DNA from: Zarea fungicola
Lineage: Eukaryota > Ascomycota > Sordariomycetes > Hypocreales > Cordycipitaceae
Reading direction: 5' to 3'
DNA: 35,931 nt
NCBI GenBank assembly: GCA_900169235.1
Contig: FWCC01000143.1
Span: forward strand, 1 to 35,931
In this document: positions 8,932-18,517 of the stretch, piece by piece
Numbering within the stretch: the stretch's first letter is position 1
Layout of the letters: every line of letters starts with the position of its first letter
Position numbers and translations under genes: made by a program
Notes under the pieces: model-generated
Database searches by the model: none
Told to the model about the DNA's origin: nothing
Seen by the model: only the letters and a program-made list of their open reading frames with translations

Positions 8932-9667
8932 ATGTCATTCCTATACAAAACTACTCAATATTGTAACGCCAAGTTATTTTGCAACATTTCTTCAAGGAAC
9001 TTTCTTTCGACCGTGGCAGCAATGTCTACAATCTCTAGTGCCATCATCAAGGACCACCGCGAGCTGAAACAATACTACGAGGAGGTGGTGAACAACCCCA
9101 ACAACCATGATCACCAGCAACGTTATGGTAATCAATTCACCTGGGAGCTCGCCCGTCACTCTGTTGGAGAAGAGCTTGTTGTTTACCCAGCCCTTGAAAA
9201 ATATCTTGGTGACCGTGGCAAGCAAATGGCCGACCATGACCGTCATGAGCACCACCAGGTAGCGCTATAGAAAATATAAAACTATTTAATATACGCTAAC
9301 TAATTTAAATGTTTAGGTAAAAGAACTTCTCAAGGCTTTTCAAAATATGTCGTCCTCTGATGAAGAGTATATACCCCATCTTAAAAAGCTTTGGTCGTCG
9401 CTTGAAGAACATATCCGAGACGAGGAAGAGAGTGATCTACCTGCACTAGAGAAGGAACTCCAAACTGCTGCTGGTGAATCTAGCTCCATGGCTACGTCAT
9501 TTGGGCGCACAAAGGCGTTTGTTCCTACACGCAGTCACCCAAGCGCTGGTGAGAATCCGCCATTCGAAACCGTTATGGGTCTTTTAACAGCCCCTATCGA
9601 CCATCTTGCCGACATATTTAGAAAGTTTCCTGATAAAACTGTCTCACCAAACCCGTCCACTAAGTAA
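8932..9667 (+). CDS. Hemerythrin-like (HHE cation-binding) domain protein
   Basis: Exons are 8932-9258 and 9317-9667, with a 58-nt intron ending TTTAG, giving 225 aa. The domain (about residues 36-155) is a four-helix bundle of the HHE family that binds a di-iron or other metal centre. The visible ligand candidates are His42 in KDHRELKQYY, His76 and Glu80 in ARHSVGEELVVYPALE, His105/107/108 in the HDRHEHHQ cluster at the exon junction, and His141 with Glu145 in EEHIRDEEESDLPALE. The first 30 residues (MSFLYKTTQYCNAKLFC.., ending RNFLSTVAA) contain basic and hydroxylated residues but no acidic ones and look like a mitochondrial presequence. An in-frame ATG at 9022 would give a 195-aa form starting MSTISSAIIKDH. 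The C-terminal 60 residues are outside the domain. Oxygen, redox or metal homeostasis is the known theme of the family; the exact role is not visible. Confidence 0.9.
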
Positions 9668-10509
9668 ATAGCCACATGAGAGGCACTTGACAAGTTGAAG
9701 AGGGTCATGCATGCCGTGGAGATGGAAAGATTTTTGGCTGGCTTGTAGATAGTGCCTTACTTCTGGATACTTCTTTTTGTAGCTAGCACACCTTTACTTC
9801 ATGTCCAATTCATACTGTTATATGTATTTATTTATCTTTACTATTAATTTGCGCGGTGTTCGAACATCGCATCTCAGCATCTCTCAACATCTCTCATTTG
9901 TTGCAGAGCCATACGCCTCATGCAGTTAACTTGGCTCGACAGTGTACAGTAATTTAATAAAGACCTATTGTCGGAAACTTTGGTCCGGCCTCCCATGGGC
10001 TTACCCCAAAATGGCCACTTTCTTCGTTTGTTATATCGAAGGGCACTAGAAGGCGCCAAACAATCAATAATAGAAAATCACTAGATTATTCTTTACGTAG
10101 CGTCATAAAATCGCACACGTCATTGTCAGCGACATGATATGAGCGTGTCATGAATGATGGGTGACACGCGAGTGAATCTGTAATCAATGATGAGTACGAT
10201 GGTATGTGTAAGTAATCGACCGATAATACAGTGGCATGCAGCAGCGGGGAAAAATACAGATGGAAGCAAACACCTTCAATAAAACCTAGCAAGTCCACAG
10301 GCTCTTATTAGCTAGTTTTCTGTTTTGCGGTATGCGTTTATGCTTTCATCTGATTGGATTCTGGATTGGTATAGTTACTAATATCGATTTTAATAAATTG
10401 CTGACAGCCTACATTGTCCAAACACAAACACTAACACAGAAAATTAAACATCTCCGAAAAGAAAAAGACCAGATAAATCTCTTTTTTTTCTTTTCAATTC
10501 TCAACCAAT
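9668..10509. other. Intergenic region between hemerythrin-like and NmrA-like genes
   Basis: No gene recognised on either strand. It contains a short CATCTCTCA-type tandem near 9870-9897 and ends in a C/T-rich leader directly before the ATG at 10510. Confidence 0.4.
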
Positions 10510-11737
10510 ATGTCGCGCAAAATTTGCATCACAGCTGTCGATGGCCAAACTGGCTTTGCCATCGCAGAGCTCATTATGCAGCACAAAAACTTTTCAAGAA
10601 AAGTCGACGCTGTTGTCGGCCTTGCGCTAGACTCCGAATCAGAGAAGGCACAGGAGTTACAGAAACTAGGTGTGCAGATCGTACAGCACAAGCCTGGTCG
10701 CATGCGCGAGATGGTGACAGCTCTGCAGAGTACTGGGTGCGATACCATCTGCCTTGTGCCACCAGCACGTCGAGACAAGTATGATATCTGCGTCGAGTTG
10801 GTCGAAGCCGCCAAAAAGGCACAGGTTCCCAAGGTGTGCCTCATCAGCAGCGCCGGGTGTGAATATGCCACAGTCGAAAAGCAGCCACGCATGCGAGAGT
10901 TCATCGAACTCGAGACACTTCTGCTACAGAGCAAGGGCGATGCAAGCACGCCGACAGGCGGGTCACCTTGCGTTATCCGGTAGGTGTGCGCGCACGCGGT
11001 AAGCAGTGGACAACTCGAGCCAGCAACTAACTTCCAACAGCGCCGGGTTTTATGCAGAAAATTTACTTCTTTATGGCAAACAGGCCAAGGAAGAGTCAGT
11101 GCTTCCCTTACCCATTGGCGAAACGCACAAATTTGCCCCAGTGGCTCTCGGGGTATGTGGTGTACTTCTACACTATGCTTGAATCTCTACTTTAAATATG
11201 GCATACTGAACGCATCGATGATCTAGGATGTTGCGAACATCGCTGCACATGTCCTGACGGGAACTGGTAAGCACGGATTTGATGATCGGCATCGTGGACA
11301 GATGATGGTCATCACAGGTACGGATAAGAATCATTCACTATTCTTACATGAACACTATGCTAACGACGGCTAGGTCCGATGCTGTGTGCCGGCGAGGAGC
11401 TTGCCGCTGCTGCTAGCAAGGCACTTGGGGCCAGTATGGAGTTTGAAAATATTTCACAGTATGTACCGCAACTTAATATGTCCTCAAATCCTATACTGAA
11501 GAATTCGTTAGCGCTGAAGCGAAACGCGTCCTCGCAGCTCAGAGCGGCATAGATGACTCAGAGCAACAGTATCTTCTCGAGTATTATAGCCTAGTGCGAG
11601 AGGGTAAAGCAAACTACATCTCCACCACGGCCTTCCATGATGTTACTGGAGAGCATCCGACGGAGCCTACCGAGTTTTTTGCCCTATACCAGAAGGAAAT
11701 GAGGCCCAAAAAGGTAGCGAAGCGGAATCACAAATAG
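10510..11737 (+). CDS. NmrA-like NAD(P)-binding protein
   Basis: Five exons: 10510-10979, 11041-11152, 11227-11317, 11374-11458 and 11512-11737, giving 327 aa. Introns are 61, 74, 56 and 53 nt with normal GT..AG ends. The N-terminus MSRKICITAVDGQTGFAIAE is the dinucleotide-binding beta-alpha turn, reading VDGQTG where the family often has GATGxxG. It is followed by the NmrA-type pattern of a second strand (DAVVGLAL), the CDTICLVPPAR strand, and VPKVCLISSAGCEY around residue 115. Exon 2 continues RAGFYAENLLLYG, the FxEN region usual in this family, and exon 3 has DVANIAAHVLTG. NmrA-like proteins are atypical SDRs that often lack the YxxxK pair and act as redox sensors or quinone/isoflavone-reductase-like enzymes; neither can be chosen here. 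No frame breaks were found, so the gene looks intact. Confidence 0.88.
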
Positions 11738-12284
11738 GCGCTACATGTAGTGCTGATACTCGACCATGATATTTCAGCCCGGTGCCGCGTACCGCGTATA
11801 TCCTAACCAAACTCACCTTAAGCAGGCACAGGTATCAGTTTCTGCTGTCAGTAAATATTTGAAATTAAGATTTAATGTTTTCAAAGAATAAATTTGCATA
11901 ATGGAAGTTCTTAGCGACTGATCGTATAATCTAGTTGAGACTGCGGCTAGGAATAGAAAAGATGAGTATTGAATATATTTAGACGAGAGAGCCAAGGATA
12001 ATGAATACCAACACGTTTCATCAAGATGATTGATTCAAAATCCAGCACTGGCTAGTTTCGAATACTTAATTTTACTTAGTGTTATTAATTTTTTTCTCTC
12101 ATTCTCTCACTCTCTCACCCTTTCACCTTCTCACCTTCCAGTCGGCCAAAGCAGGCCTCACAGTGGATTTTGGAACACATGGAGTCCGCTGCCAAGAAAT
12201 GACTGTCGTCCACGGCTGGTTCAGCCATAATACATGCAATGCAGAAGTTTAGAGCTACCTAGGAATTAAATGTTTAATCTGCCT
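11738..12284. other. AT-rich intergenic region with one copy of a diverged direct repeat
   Basis: Contains repeat copy A (11951-12145) and a pyrimidine-rich CTCTCAC tract near 12097-12140. A short frame near 12150-12230 may belong to the following ankyrin relic. Confidence 0.4.
11951..12145 (+). repeat. Diverged direct repeat, copy A
   Basis: Aligns by eye with 13352-13580. Shared blocks include GARTAGAAAAGAT, TTTAG.C.AGAGAGC.AAGGAT, ATGATTRATYC and TTTCTTTTT/CTCTCAC pyrimidine tracts in the same order. The copies are about 1.4 kb apart and moderately diverged. Copy A precedes an ankyrin-repeat relic and may be its old promoter. Confidence 0.55.
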
Positions 12285-12289
12285 TCCGC

Positions 12290-12680
12290 TGCTTCAGCCA
12301 TAACCATGGCCTACTTCTCGCCTCCTCCCTCGGCAGCCACACACAGCCGCTGCATAGCCGCCGGCCACGACCTCAAGATTTCGGTATCGACGAATGGGAC
12401 CAATTAAGCAAACTACCGAATGAGGCAGAAAATGTCTTCTTACTCACCGTGTACGACAATGATGTGCCTAAGCTGCGAGGGCTCGTCGCCACCGCGTCTT
12501 CGGCTCTGCGCTCGACCTAGCCGTGTGTTGCGACGATGTATAGCAGTAGGTATCCTGCTGGAAGCTGGAGCTGGGCCGTGGGCAACGGATTGTTTTTCCC
12601 ACTCCGAGACTTCGCCCTTGATTGCGACCATCGAGTCAGGCATCATCTTTCTATTCTACAGACTTTGCCGGTATTCCTGC
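12290..12680 (+). pseudogene. Ankyrin-repeat protein relic
   Basis: Three successive frames give pieces of one ankyrin-type protein: QDFGIDEWDQLSKLPNEAEN followed by VFLLTVYDNDVPKLRGLV (about 12376-12500), then ALDLAVCCDDV in another frame with an in-frame stop (about 12508-12541), then GILLEAGAGPWATDCFSH and SPLIATIESG in the next (about 12550-12645). ALDLAV..DDV..GILLEAGA is the usual ankyrin repeat spacing. At least two frame changes and several stops exclude a working gene unless unseen introns explain them; I saw no matching splice sites. Downstream frames to 12800 may be further debris. Confidence 0.5.
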
Positions 12681-13622
12681 CTTGCTCACAAAATTCGCTG
12701 CAGATCTCATTGCTTGGGTTGCCGCCATCGCTCAGCGCGCCGTCATGCTGTCGGTCTCAGCGCACTATGGACTCAACAGTTCCGGTCTCGTGTGATAAAA
12801 TATGGGTTCTGACCGCCAACACCGGCAGAGCCCATGCCTCCGCGTGAGAGTGTGCCAGGGTTCTCCGGATCAGCCTTGTAAAATTGAGCAAGGGAAAGGA
12901 GAAGATAGGCTTCAAATAACTTGAGGATCGATTCACAGTATATTTTCTCTTCAGAGAGAATCTGCTAATTATGGATAGATAACTTACGTGTGTGTACGCA
13001 GTGTCTGTGTGTACTCGCCGGCGCGCAGCCCATCATAAATTAAAGAAGAAAAATAGAAGAACGTAAGCATTTAATAATGTAGGGACCAATTTTTTATATA
13101 CTTCCTGTGAAGAGAGATTAGCTGGTAAATAAATAAAATGCCAATACCCTGCTCTGATTGAGTTGAATGGAATTGCCGTTTTTTTACCCATTTGTCACTT
13201 TTTCGTAGCTTGGCTACTGTGCGACCGTAAAATATAGAAAAAAACTTCTACCCCCGTTAGTATTTTAAACTGTAACTTAAAGGATTAATTTTATAAACAA
13301 ACTTGCCTTAGAACTGGCCTTCCAATCTACGCAAAAAGGCCGTTTTCACCAAGAGTAGAAAAGATATTCTAAAAGTATTTATTTAGGCAAGAGAGCAAAG
13401 GATGGAGAATAGCAGTACCTTTCTCCATGAAAATGATTAATCCAAACCTCAACCCAGTACTAGTTAATTACAAATATTTAATCTTTGCTCAGCCTCATTT
13501 TCTTTTTTAGAAAAAAGCCTCTCTCACACTCTTCCAACGTTACCTTCTCTGACTTTACCTCACTCAATTTCACACCACTTTCTCAATGTCCGTAAGACTT
13601 ATTTGATCATTTTCGTAAGCAG
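12681..13622. other. AT-rich gene-free stretch with repeat copy B
   Basis: No gene recognised. Very AT-rich between about 12880 and 13350. Repeat copy B occupies 13352-13580 and abuts the 3' end of the next ORF. Confidence 0.4.
13352..13580 (+). repeat. Diverged direct repeat, copy B
   Basis: Same orientation and block order as the repeat at 11951-12145. It is followed by the 3' end of an opposing gene fragment rather than by ankyrin coding sequence, as if an upstream region had been duplicated or cut off from its gene. Confidence 0.55.
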
Positions 13623-14222
13623 CTAGCCGGCTTGATAAACACCAATAGCAGCAACATGAGGGTTTAGCTGTGTTAAGTTGTACGGTGTGACGAACAAATC
13701 CAGATCAGTCAATGCCAGAAACATTGTGTAATTAATTGCCGGATTGCCTTCCCACGTCGATACGTTGGGCTGTACAGTGTACGCGCTTCGGCTCTCAATG
13801 CTGAGATTAAGCAACGGCGAGTAAGTGACATTTAGCTGCGATATCCATGCCGCAAACTTAGGCTGTTGCACATTCGTTGTAGTTACGTAGCTGTTGTTTG
13901 GCCCAACCAATTGTCCGGGCTGATCCCATTCCAGAAACACTTGCCGACCAGGGTAGGAGAGGGGATAGCTGCGGTTTTGACTAATGGCAGGATTGCAATC
14001 CTCTATCTTGATGGTTGCGTTGATGCACATATCAGACTTTGGGATTTTTGCCGTAGACATTGTGTTGCTCCAACCACCAGTTGTTTCGTTCCATGCATCG
14101 GAACCGTTGATCCGAGCTGGATTGGGCTGGTTGATAATATTCAAGGAGTGAAAGTTCTGCCAAATAAGACGGGTCTGATTAACCGGGCAACTAGAAATAT
14201 ACGGCGCGAGCAAAGTCCATGC
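13623..14222 (-). pseudogene. 5'-truncated secreted/ectodomain protein fragment
   Basis: Open frame of 199 codons from just after a stop at 14223-14225 down to TAG at 13623. There is no ATG near its start; the first in-frame ATG is about 50 codons in. The product has eleven N-glycosylation sequons (NQT, NGS, NET, NAT, NRS, NNS, NVT, NLS, NVS, NYT, NLT), few Lys and no transmembrane helix, as in a fungal secreted protein or ectodomain. No signal peptide is present in what remains. No family recognised. Its 5' end stops at the place where the mitochondrial carrier fragment on the other strand also begins, so both seem cut by one rearrangement. It may instead be a 3' exon with an upstream exon I did not find. 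Confidence 0.5.
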
Positions 14223-14235
14223 CTAGCTCTGTGGG

Positions 14236-14980
14236 ATGCCAGCAGGCGCAATAGCTGGAGCAGTCATACCCGTCTTAGCTTGCCCATTTGAACTCGGTAA
14301 ACTGAGTTCACAAGTGTCGGTCTTATTAGCAGCGCGTGGGGGAACTAGTAGGATGAGTGCCGCCATTGCTAAAAGCTATCAAAATAAAGGCACTGTACGG
14401 ACAATAGCCACGATTGTCAAGCATCGAAGGGTGTTGGGCCTGTATACAGGCTTTCTTTTACATCAATGTGAGCTTGTCTTCCATTTCTGTTGATGGTCGC
14501 TGACTTTAATAGTACGAGATACTCTCGGAACAGGCTTCTATTTTACGGTGTATAAAAGCGGGAAACAGCTCGGAATTACATTTGGTGGAGATAGCAGCAA
14601 CAAGCTCGCAGTAATAGTAGCTGGTGGCTTATGCGGCCTCGTGTCTTGGGCTGTAATATGTACGATTACTCTTTGCGTGCCCAATAGTACGTGAGTTAAC
14701 ATTAAATGCAGATCCCATCGACTCGGCCAAGAGCATTTATCAGTTTAACGCCCTCTTGTGCGCACCAGGCGAGAAAGCGAAGCCTGCGCCGAAAATCACC
14801 TTTTTTAAGAGGGACATGTATCGTGGCCTGGCCGTGTCCATGAGCCGCTCATGCACTATCAATATCATCTTCTTTTTGTCTTTTGAGTTGATACGGAAGT
14901 ATATCAAGGACAATAGCTATATAAACACGCAGGGCAGTAGTATACCCGCCGGTTCAACAGAATCAAACAAGAAAAATTAA
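14236..14980 (+). pseudogene. 5'-truncated mitochondrial carrier protein gene
   Basis: Three exons are readable: about 14236-14467, 14513-14659 and 14712-14980, with introns of 45 and 52 nt. The product starts inside carrier repeat 2 (AGAIAGAVIPVLACPFELGK, the PxExxK-like signature), continues to LRDTLGTGFYFTVYKSGKQL, then repeat 3 with AVIYPIDSAKSIYQ (PxDxxK, split by intron 2) and ends with MYRGLAVSMSRSCTINIIFF and ELIRKYI. About the first 100 residues, carrying repeat 1 and helices 1-2, are absent, and upstream DNA belongs to another gene in antisense. Members of the SLC25 family need three repeats, so the product should not work as a carrier. What remains shows no frameshift, which suggests recent loss. 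Confidence 0.75.
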
Positions 14981-14989
14981 CGCCGGTAG

Positions 14990-16304
14990 GGTACTGACTG
15001 CTGGCGGCGAAGTCGGTCTACCTAACTGTTGAACCTCTTCTGGCGGAAAACTCTTCGCCTCATGAAGAAGACCCAACCATGCACTCCAGAGGACGACTCT
15101 GGTTTCCGCGATAGGAAATGGACTGCGGTATGTCGGCATTACCACTACCTGTCTAGCTGCTATATCTCCAAAAGCATGCAATGGTAGGAGACGTGCGTTC
15201 CCGGAGTCACCAGCATTGACGACCAGAAACTCCGTCTTGCCAGCGCCCAGGTCATCGAGGAAGTAATCCTTGTGACACACCGACGTGAACTGATATTCGC
15301 AGAGAAAGAAAATCTCCTGCAGCTCGCGCATTATCGGATATCATCGTCGCACACAGTCGTCCACGGCGAAATTTTGATATCCGTCAGCCGCGGTTCAAAC
15401 ACCCGCGCCGCGTGAAATGAACTCAGATACATAGCTTCTTATTGGTGGCTGCTGCCTCTCCCGCATTGACGGCAGCCGCCCATCATTAGGCCTTTCCATG
15501 TCACCGCCTGAAGAGGAGTCGACGGAGATGCGTGCTGAGGACAATGCCAGCGACGGTGGCGGCGGCGCCAGCACCGACGACACCTCATAGATGATGGAGT
15601 TGAGGTAGGGGTTTTCGCTGCCCTGGCATCTAGTGGACATCTCCGTCCGGTACGGGAAGCTATACCGGAAACGCTTCTCCGGCGCCACGGCCATCTGTAG
15701 TAGCATGTCGCTCGCCTCGAAATGGTTGAGAATGGCCGAGAGCGGTGTGCCGGCCTGCATGCGCCGCAGGGCATTTTGCGCCTCGTGCTCAGGGAGCCTG
15801 CGCAGGAGCGTCACAATCTCTTCGTGCTCGCTCGCGCGCTCGCGCAGCTCGTGGTATCCGCGGCTGATGGCCTGTGGCTCCGTCTCGCCGGGCCGGGCTG
15901 TGTAGTGGCATGGGATGTTACGCTGAATGCATCTTCGGCATGTTGGTCTGTCACCTGAGCACTGTATCAGAGTTTTGGAGTGGTAAGTACATGTTCACTT
16001 GCATTGCTTGCCTTCGTGCTTTTTTCTTGTTATGCTTTGTAAAAAAAAAAAAAAAAAAATCTGGGGTAGATGGCGTGGTGTAACGCGATGCGATACGAGA
16101 CAACCGCGGGTGCAATGGAAATTCATGGCGTACCTTGGTTTTATGTCTTCGACAACTATCACAGGCTGTTTTCGTGTGAGTAGGCTTCGCCAGGCGCCTT
16201 GCTGTCGCTAGGCCTAGGATATCGTGCTTCTTAACCGACGGGCGCAGCGGCCGTAGATGGCGATTCTGCTGCGCTGGTGGCCGCTCTTTCATGATGCAGT
16301 ACAC
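14990..16304 (-). pseudogene. Frameshifted, 3'-truncated Zn2Cys6 transcription factor
   Basis: Exon 1 is 16304-16134 and exon 2 starts at 15961 after a 172-nt intron containing a 19-nt poly-T (minus strand). Together they encode a complete zinc cluster: CDSC at residues 48-51, RRHKTK, then C58, C65, C68 and C75 (CX2CX6CX6CX2CX6C). Coding runs to about 15398. There an extra base turns GTG TTT GAA into a stop; the next frame reads FEPRLTDIKISPWTTVCDDD and then stops. A third frame reads RELQEIFFLCEYQFTSVCHK and DYFLDDLGAGKTEF to about 15227. These blocks match the two intact paralogues further right. After that, similarity fades and the C-terminal half is missing, replaced by the carrier fragment. 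Two frame breaks plus truncation make this a pseudogene, though a short DNA-binding product could still be made. Confidence 0.8.
16041..16059. repeat. Poly-A tract (19 A) inside the intron of the pseudogene
   Basis: Nineteen A on the plus strand, i.e. poly-T in the sense of the Zn2Cys6 pseudogene, within its unusually long intron (15962-16133). Confidence 0.8.
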
Positions 16305-18304
16305 GATGTAGTTACACTGCTTATCTAGTATTGTTCATGCTGATAAAACAACTTGGTAGGATGGTGAGACGGCACGCGGCCTCACTGTGTTTCAGAACCT
16401 ATTTGCTGATGGAGCTTCAATTCGATTGTAAACTTCATCTCGTCATTGACGTCATTCTTTCGTCAGGTTTGCATCTGATCAAAATATGCTAATATGAAGG
16501 CGGGGAGACGATCGGAGGAGGTTAAAAGAATTACAATAGTCTCCTTCTTTCAGCCCGGTGCATTCGATCGCGGGGAAACCTGGTATGGGAAAGAAAAGAC
16601 GGCGCATCCGCGACCATCAACCAAAGCCGCAGCGGAGACGGCCTGGGGGCGTGAGCTACAAATTGCGTTCTGTATTTCAGGCGGCCATTCTCGCGCCTTT
16701 ACAAATTCACTGTATCGTGAGCGGTTTTACGCTAAAGTCCCGGAACTCTGAAGCGCTGGATTTCTGCAACCTCAGTTTTGCGACCCTGTCCGGCAAAAGT
16801 CAGCAACGAGTGTTTCAGTTCTATTTGCATTTCATTTCTGACAAAATCCATGGTTTGAGTGTGTCTATGGGCTTGTGTCATAATCCTCAAGCCAACGTAG
16901 TCGCTTGTTAGTTTGCTGGCCTCCGCCGTGAATCCTGACATGAGAAACAACATCTCTCTAATTTTCTCAGTGAGGATAGAGCTTCTTTTTAATCTGCTTA
17001 CAATTTCTCATCCGGTTTTCATCTCTATCTTCAATGAGGTGGAGAGGTCGCAATGGCGCTGGCATCTCTGATGTAGACGGCAACGGCGCCATCATTTGGT
17101 CTAGAGTCTGCTTATTTTTGCAGTGCACCAGAATATTTCTCCACAAGTTCATGCGCTGTTGGGTCACTCGCCAATTTCCAACGTAAGAGCTTCCTGAATC
17201 CGCTGATTGGATTATCTCTCTTACACGAATGGATCCTCTCCGTTAACTAATACTTAGCTTCCTTAGCCTGCTGTTTTTGGTTCCTTTCCCCTCTTTAATG
17301 CCGGAGCTATTGAGCTGCCACCCTCTGTGCCACTGAGCTTGTCTGCTTGCTTCTTACAAGTCCCTTTTTACTTTTCGACCTTAATCATGGCCTTTGTAAT
17401 GCTCCTAGGCAACTTATTTCGGGGTAAACCTGGGCCGAGTTTGAATTCATATGATTAAGGAGGTATTCTTTTCAATTGTTGTGGATTAAGTGATGCTATG
17501 GATGGAATTCTAGGAGCCAGAAGACTTGGAACTGTCTGGCCTTGCCCTAGTAAAAGAGATTTGGGGGCGGCGTTGCCATTTCTTGAGAGATGAGAGCTAG
17601 GAAAGTAATCCGCGACTCACTACCCTCTTGGGACACGCAGAGCAGCTTGCCTTCCTTTTTGAGATTGAAAGTAAAAGCTTCCTTAGTTTTCTTTATCGCG
17701 TACATTAGATAGGGCTTTATATGTATGTTATATTGTTACAAGGTGGGCTATGGTATTGCAGTTTTCTTGCACATTTTTTCATCATCGGCAACGAAATGGG
17801 ACACATAGCGCTCACATATGAGTTAAAAGTAGGATATAACTATATCTCGCCCCTGTCTGCCCTCTTTCTTGTGATGTCGCGACCATCAAGCCAGCTGCAA
17901 CCAAGGTCACGCGATGGCTTTTGAAGAGATACACGTCTAGCTCCTTTCGATTTGCGCCATGTCCCCAGCGAAGTTCTTAATTGTGGCGGGTAGATTGGAT
18001 GCTACGCACTGACAGCTTATGAACTTGGGCAACAAAATCCCATTCCTTTTTTTGGTTTTGTTTGTTTTGCGACATCCGTGCCACCATGGGTTTTTGACTG
18101 CTTTTTGCCTTGATATTGGCCGTATCATGGCCTCATTGTAAATCTTGGGTGAATTCGAAATGGACCTGGACCTGTATCAGAGTCACTTCTGCAACTGAGT
18201 ATGTGAATGAGTGTACTCAATGATCAGAATGCTTTTGACTGTCCATTTCGCGCCTGAATTAATATGAAGCTTGCTAGGTCATTTTGAACAGTTCTGGTAC
18301 CAAA
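16305..18304. other. Two-kilobase gene-poor region
   Basis: Several overlapping short frames occur (for example 16494-16751, 16558-16911, 16967-17167), but none shows a domain, a paired splice structure or a plausible leader. I see no recognisable gene, tRNA or transposon feature here. Confidence 0.4.
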
Positions 18305-18517
18305 TTATGATCCTGCTCTAAGGCCCAGTGCTATGTCATTAATCTGCAGAACCCCGTCGCGATAGACGAATCTGCTGTGAAATTGGAAGGCAGTGTCGTG
18401 AACAAAGCATTGGGGCCATAAAGGCCGCCGTTGATCACACTTGATCTTGCAGGCACGACATCTCTCGCACGATGAGCCTCTTGCTGGACACAAAAAGAAC
18501 CTTCTATAAATAGTCAT
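18305..18517 (-). pseudogene. Zn2Cys6 zinc-cluster relic with two ligands lost
   Basis: A 70-codon frame contains CERCRACKIKC followed by DQRRPLWPQC and FVHDTAF. It fits the CX2CX6CX6CX2CX6C spacing exactly, except that ligand four is Trp (TGG) and ligand six is Phe (TTC), each one base from a Cys codon. The basic stretch after the first pair is kept. Nothing resembling the rest of a regulator follows. This is a decayed DNA-binding domain from yet another zinc-cluster gene. Confidence 0.65.

Noticed and set aside
10332..10949. Other open frames over the 5' part of the NmrA-like gene on both strands
   Set aside because: Shadows of the real coding exon at 10510-10979, which has the dinucleotide-binding motif and correct splice sites.
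16494..16911. Two overlapping plus-strand frames, one with a basic GMGKKRRRIRDHQPKPQRRR start
   Set aside because: No domain, no leader or splice structure; basic runs arise easily from GC-rich codons.
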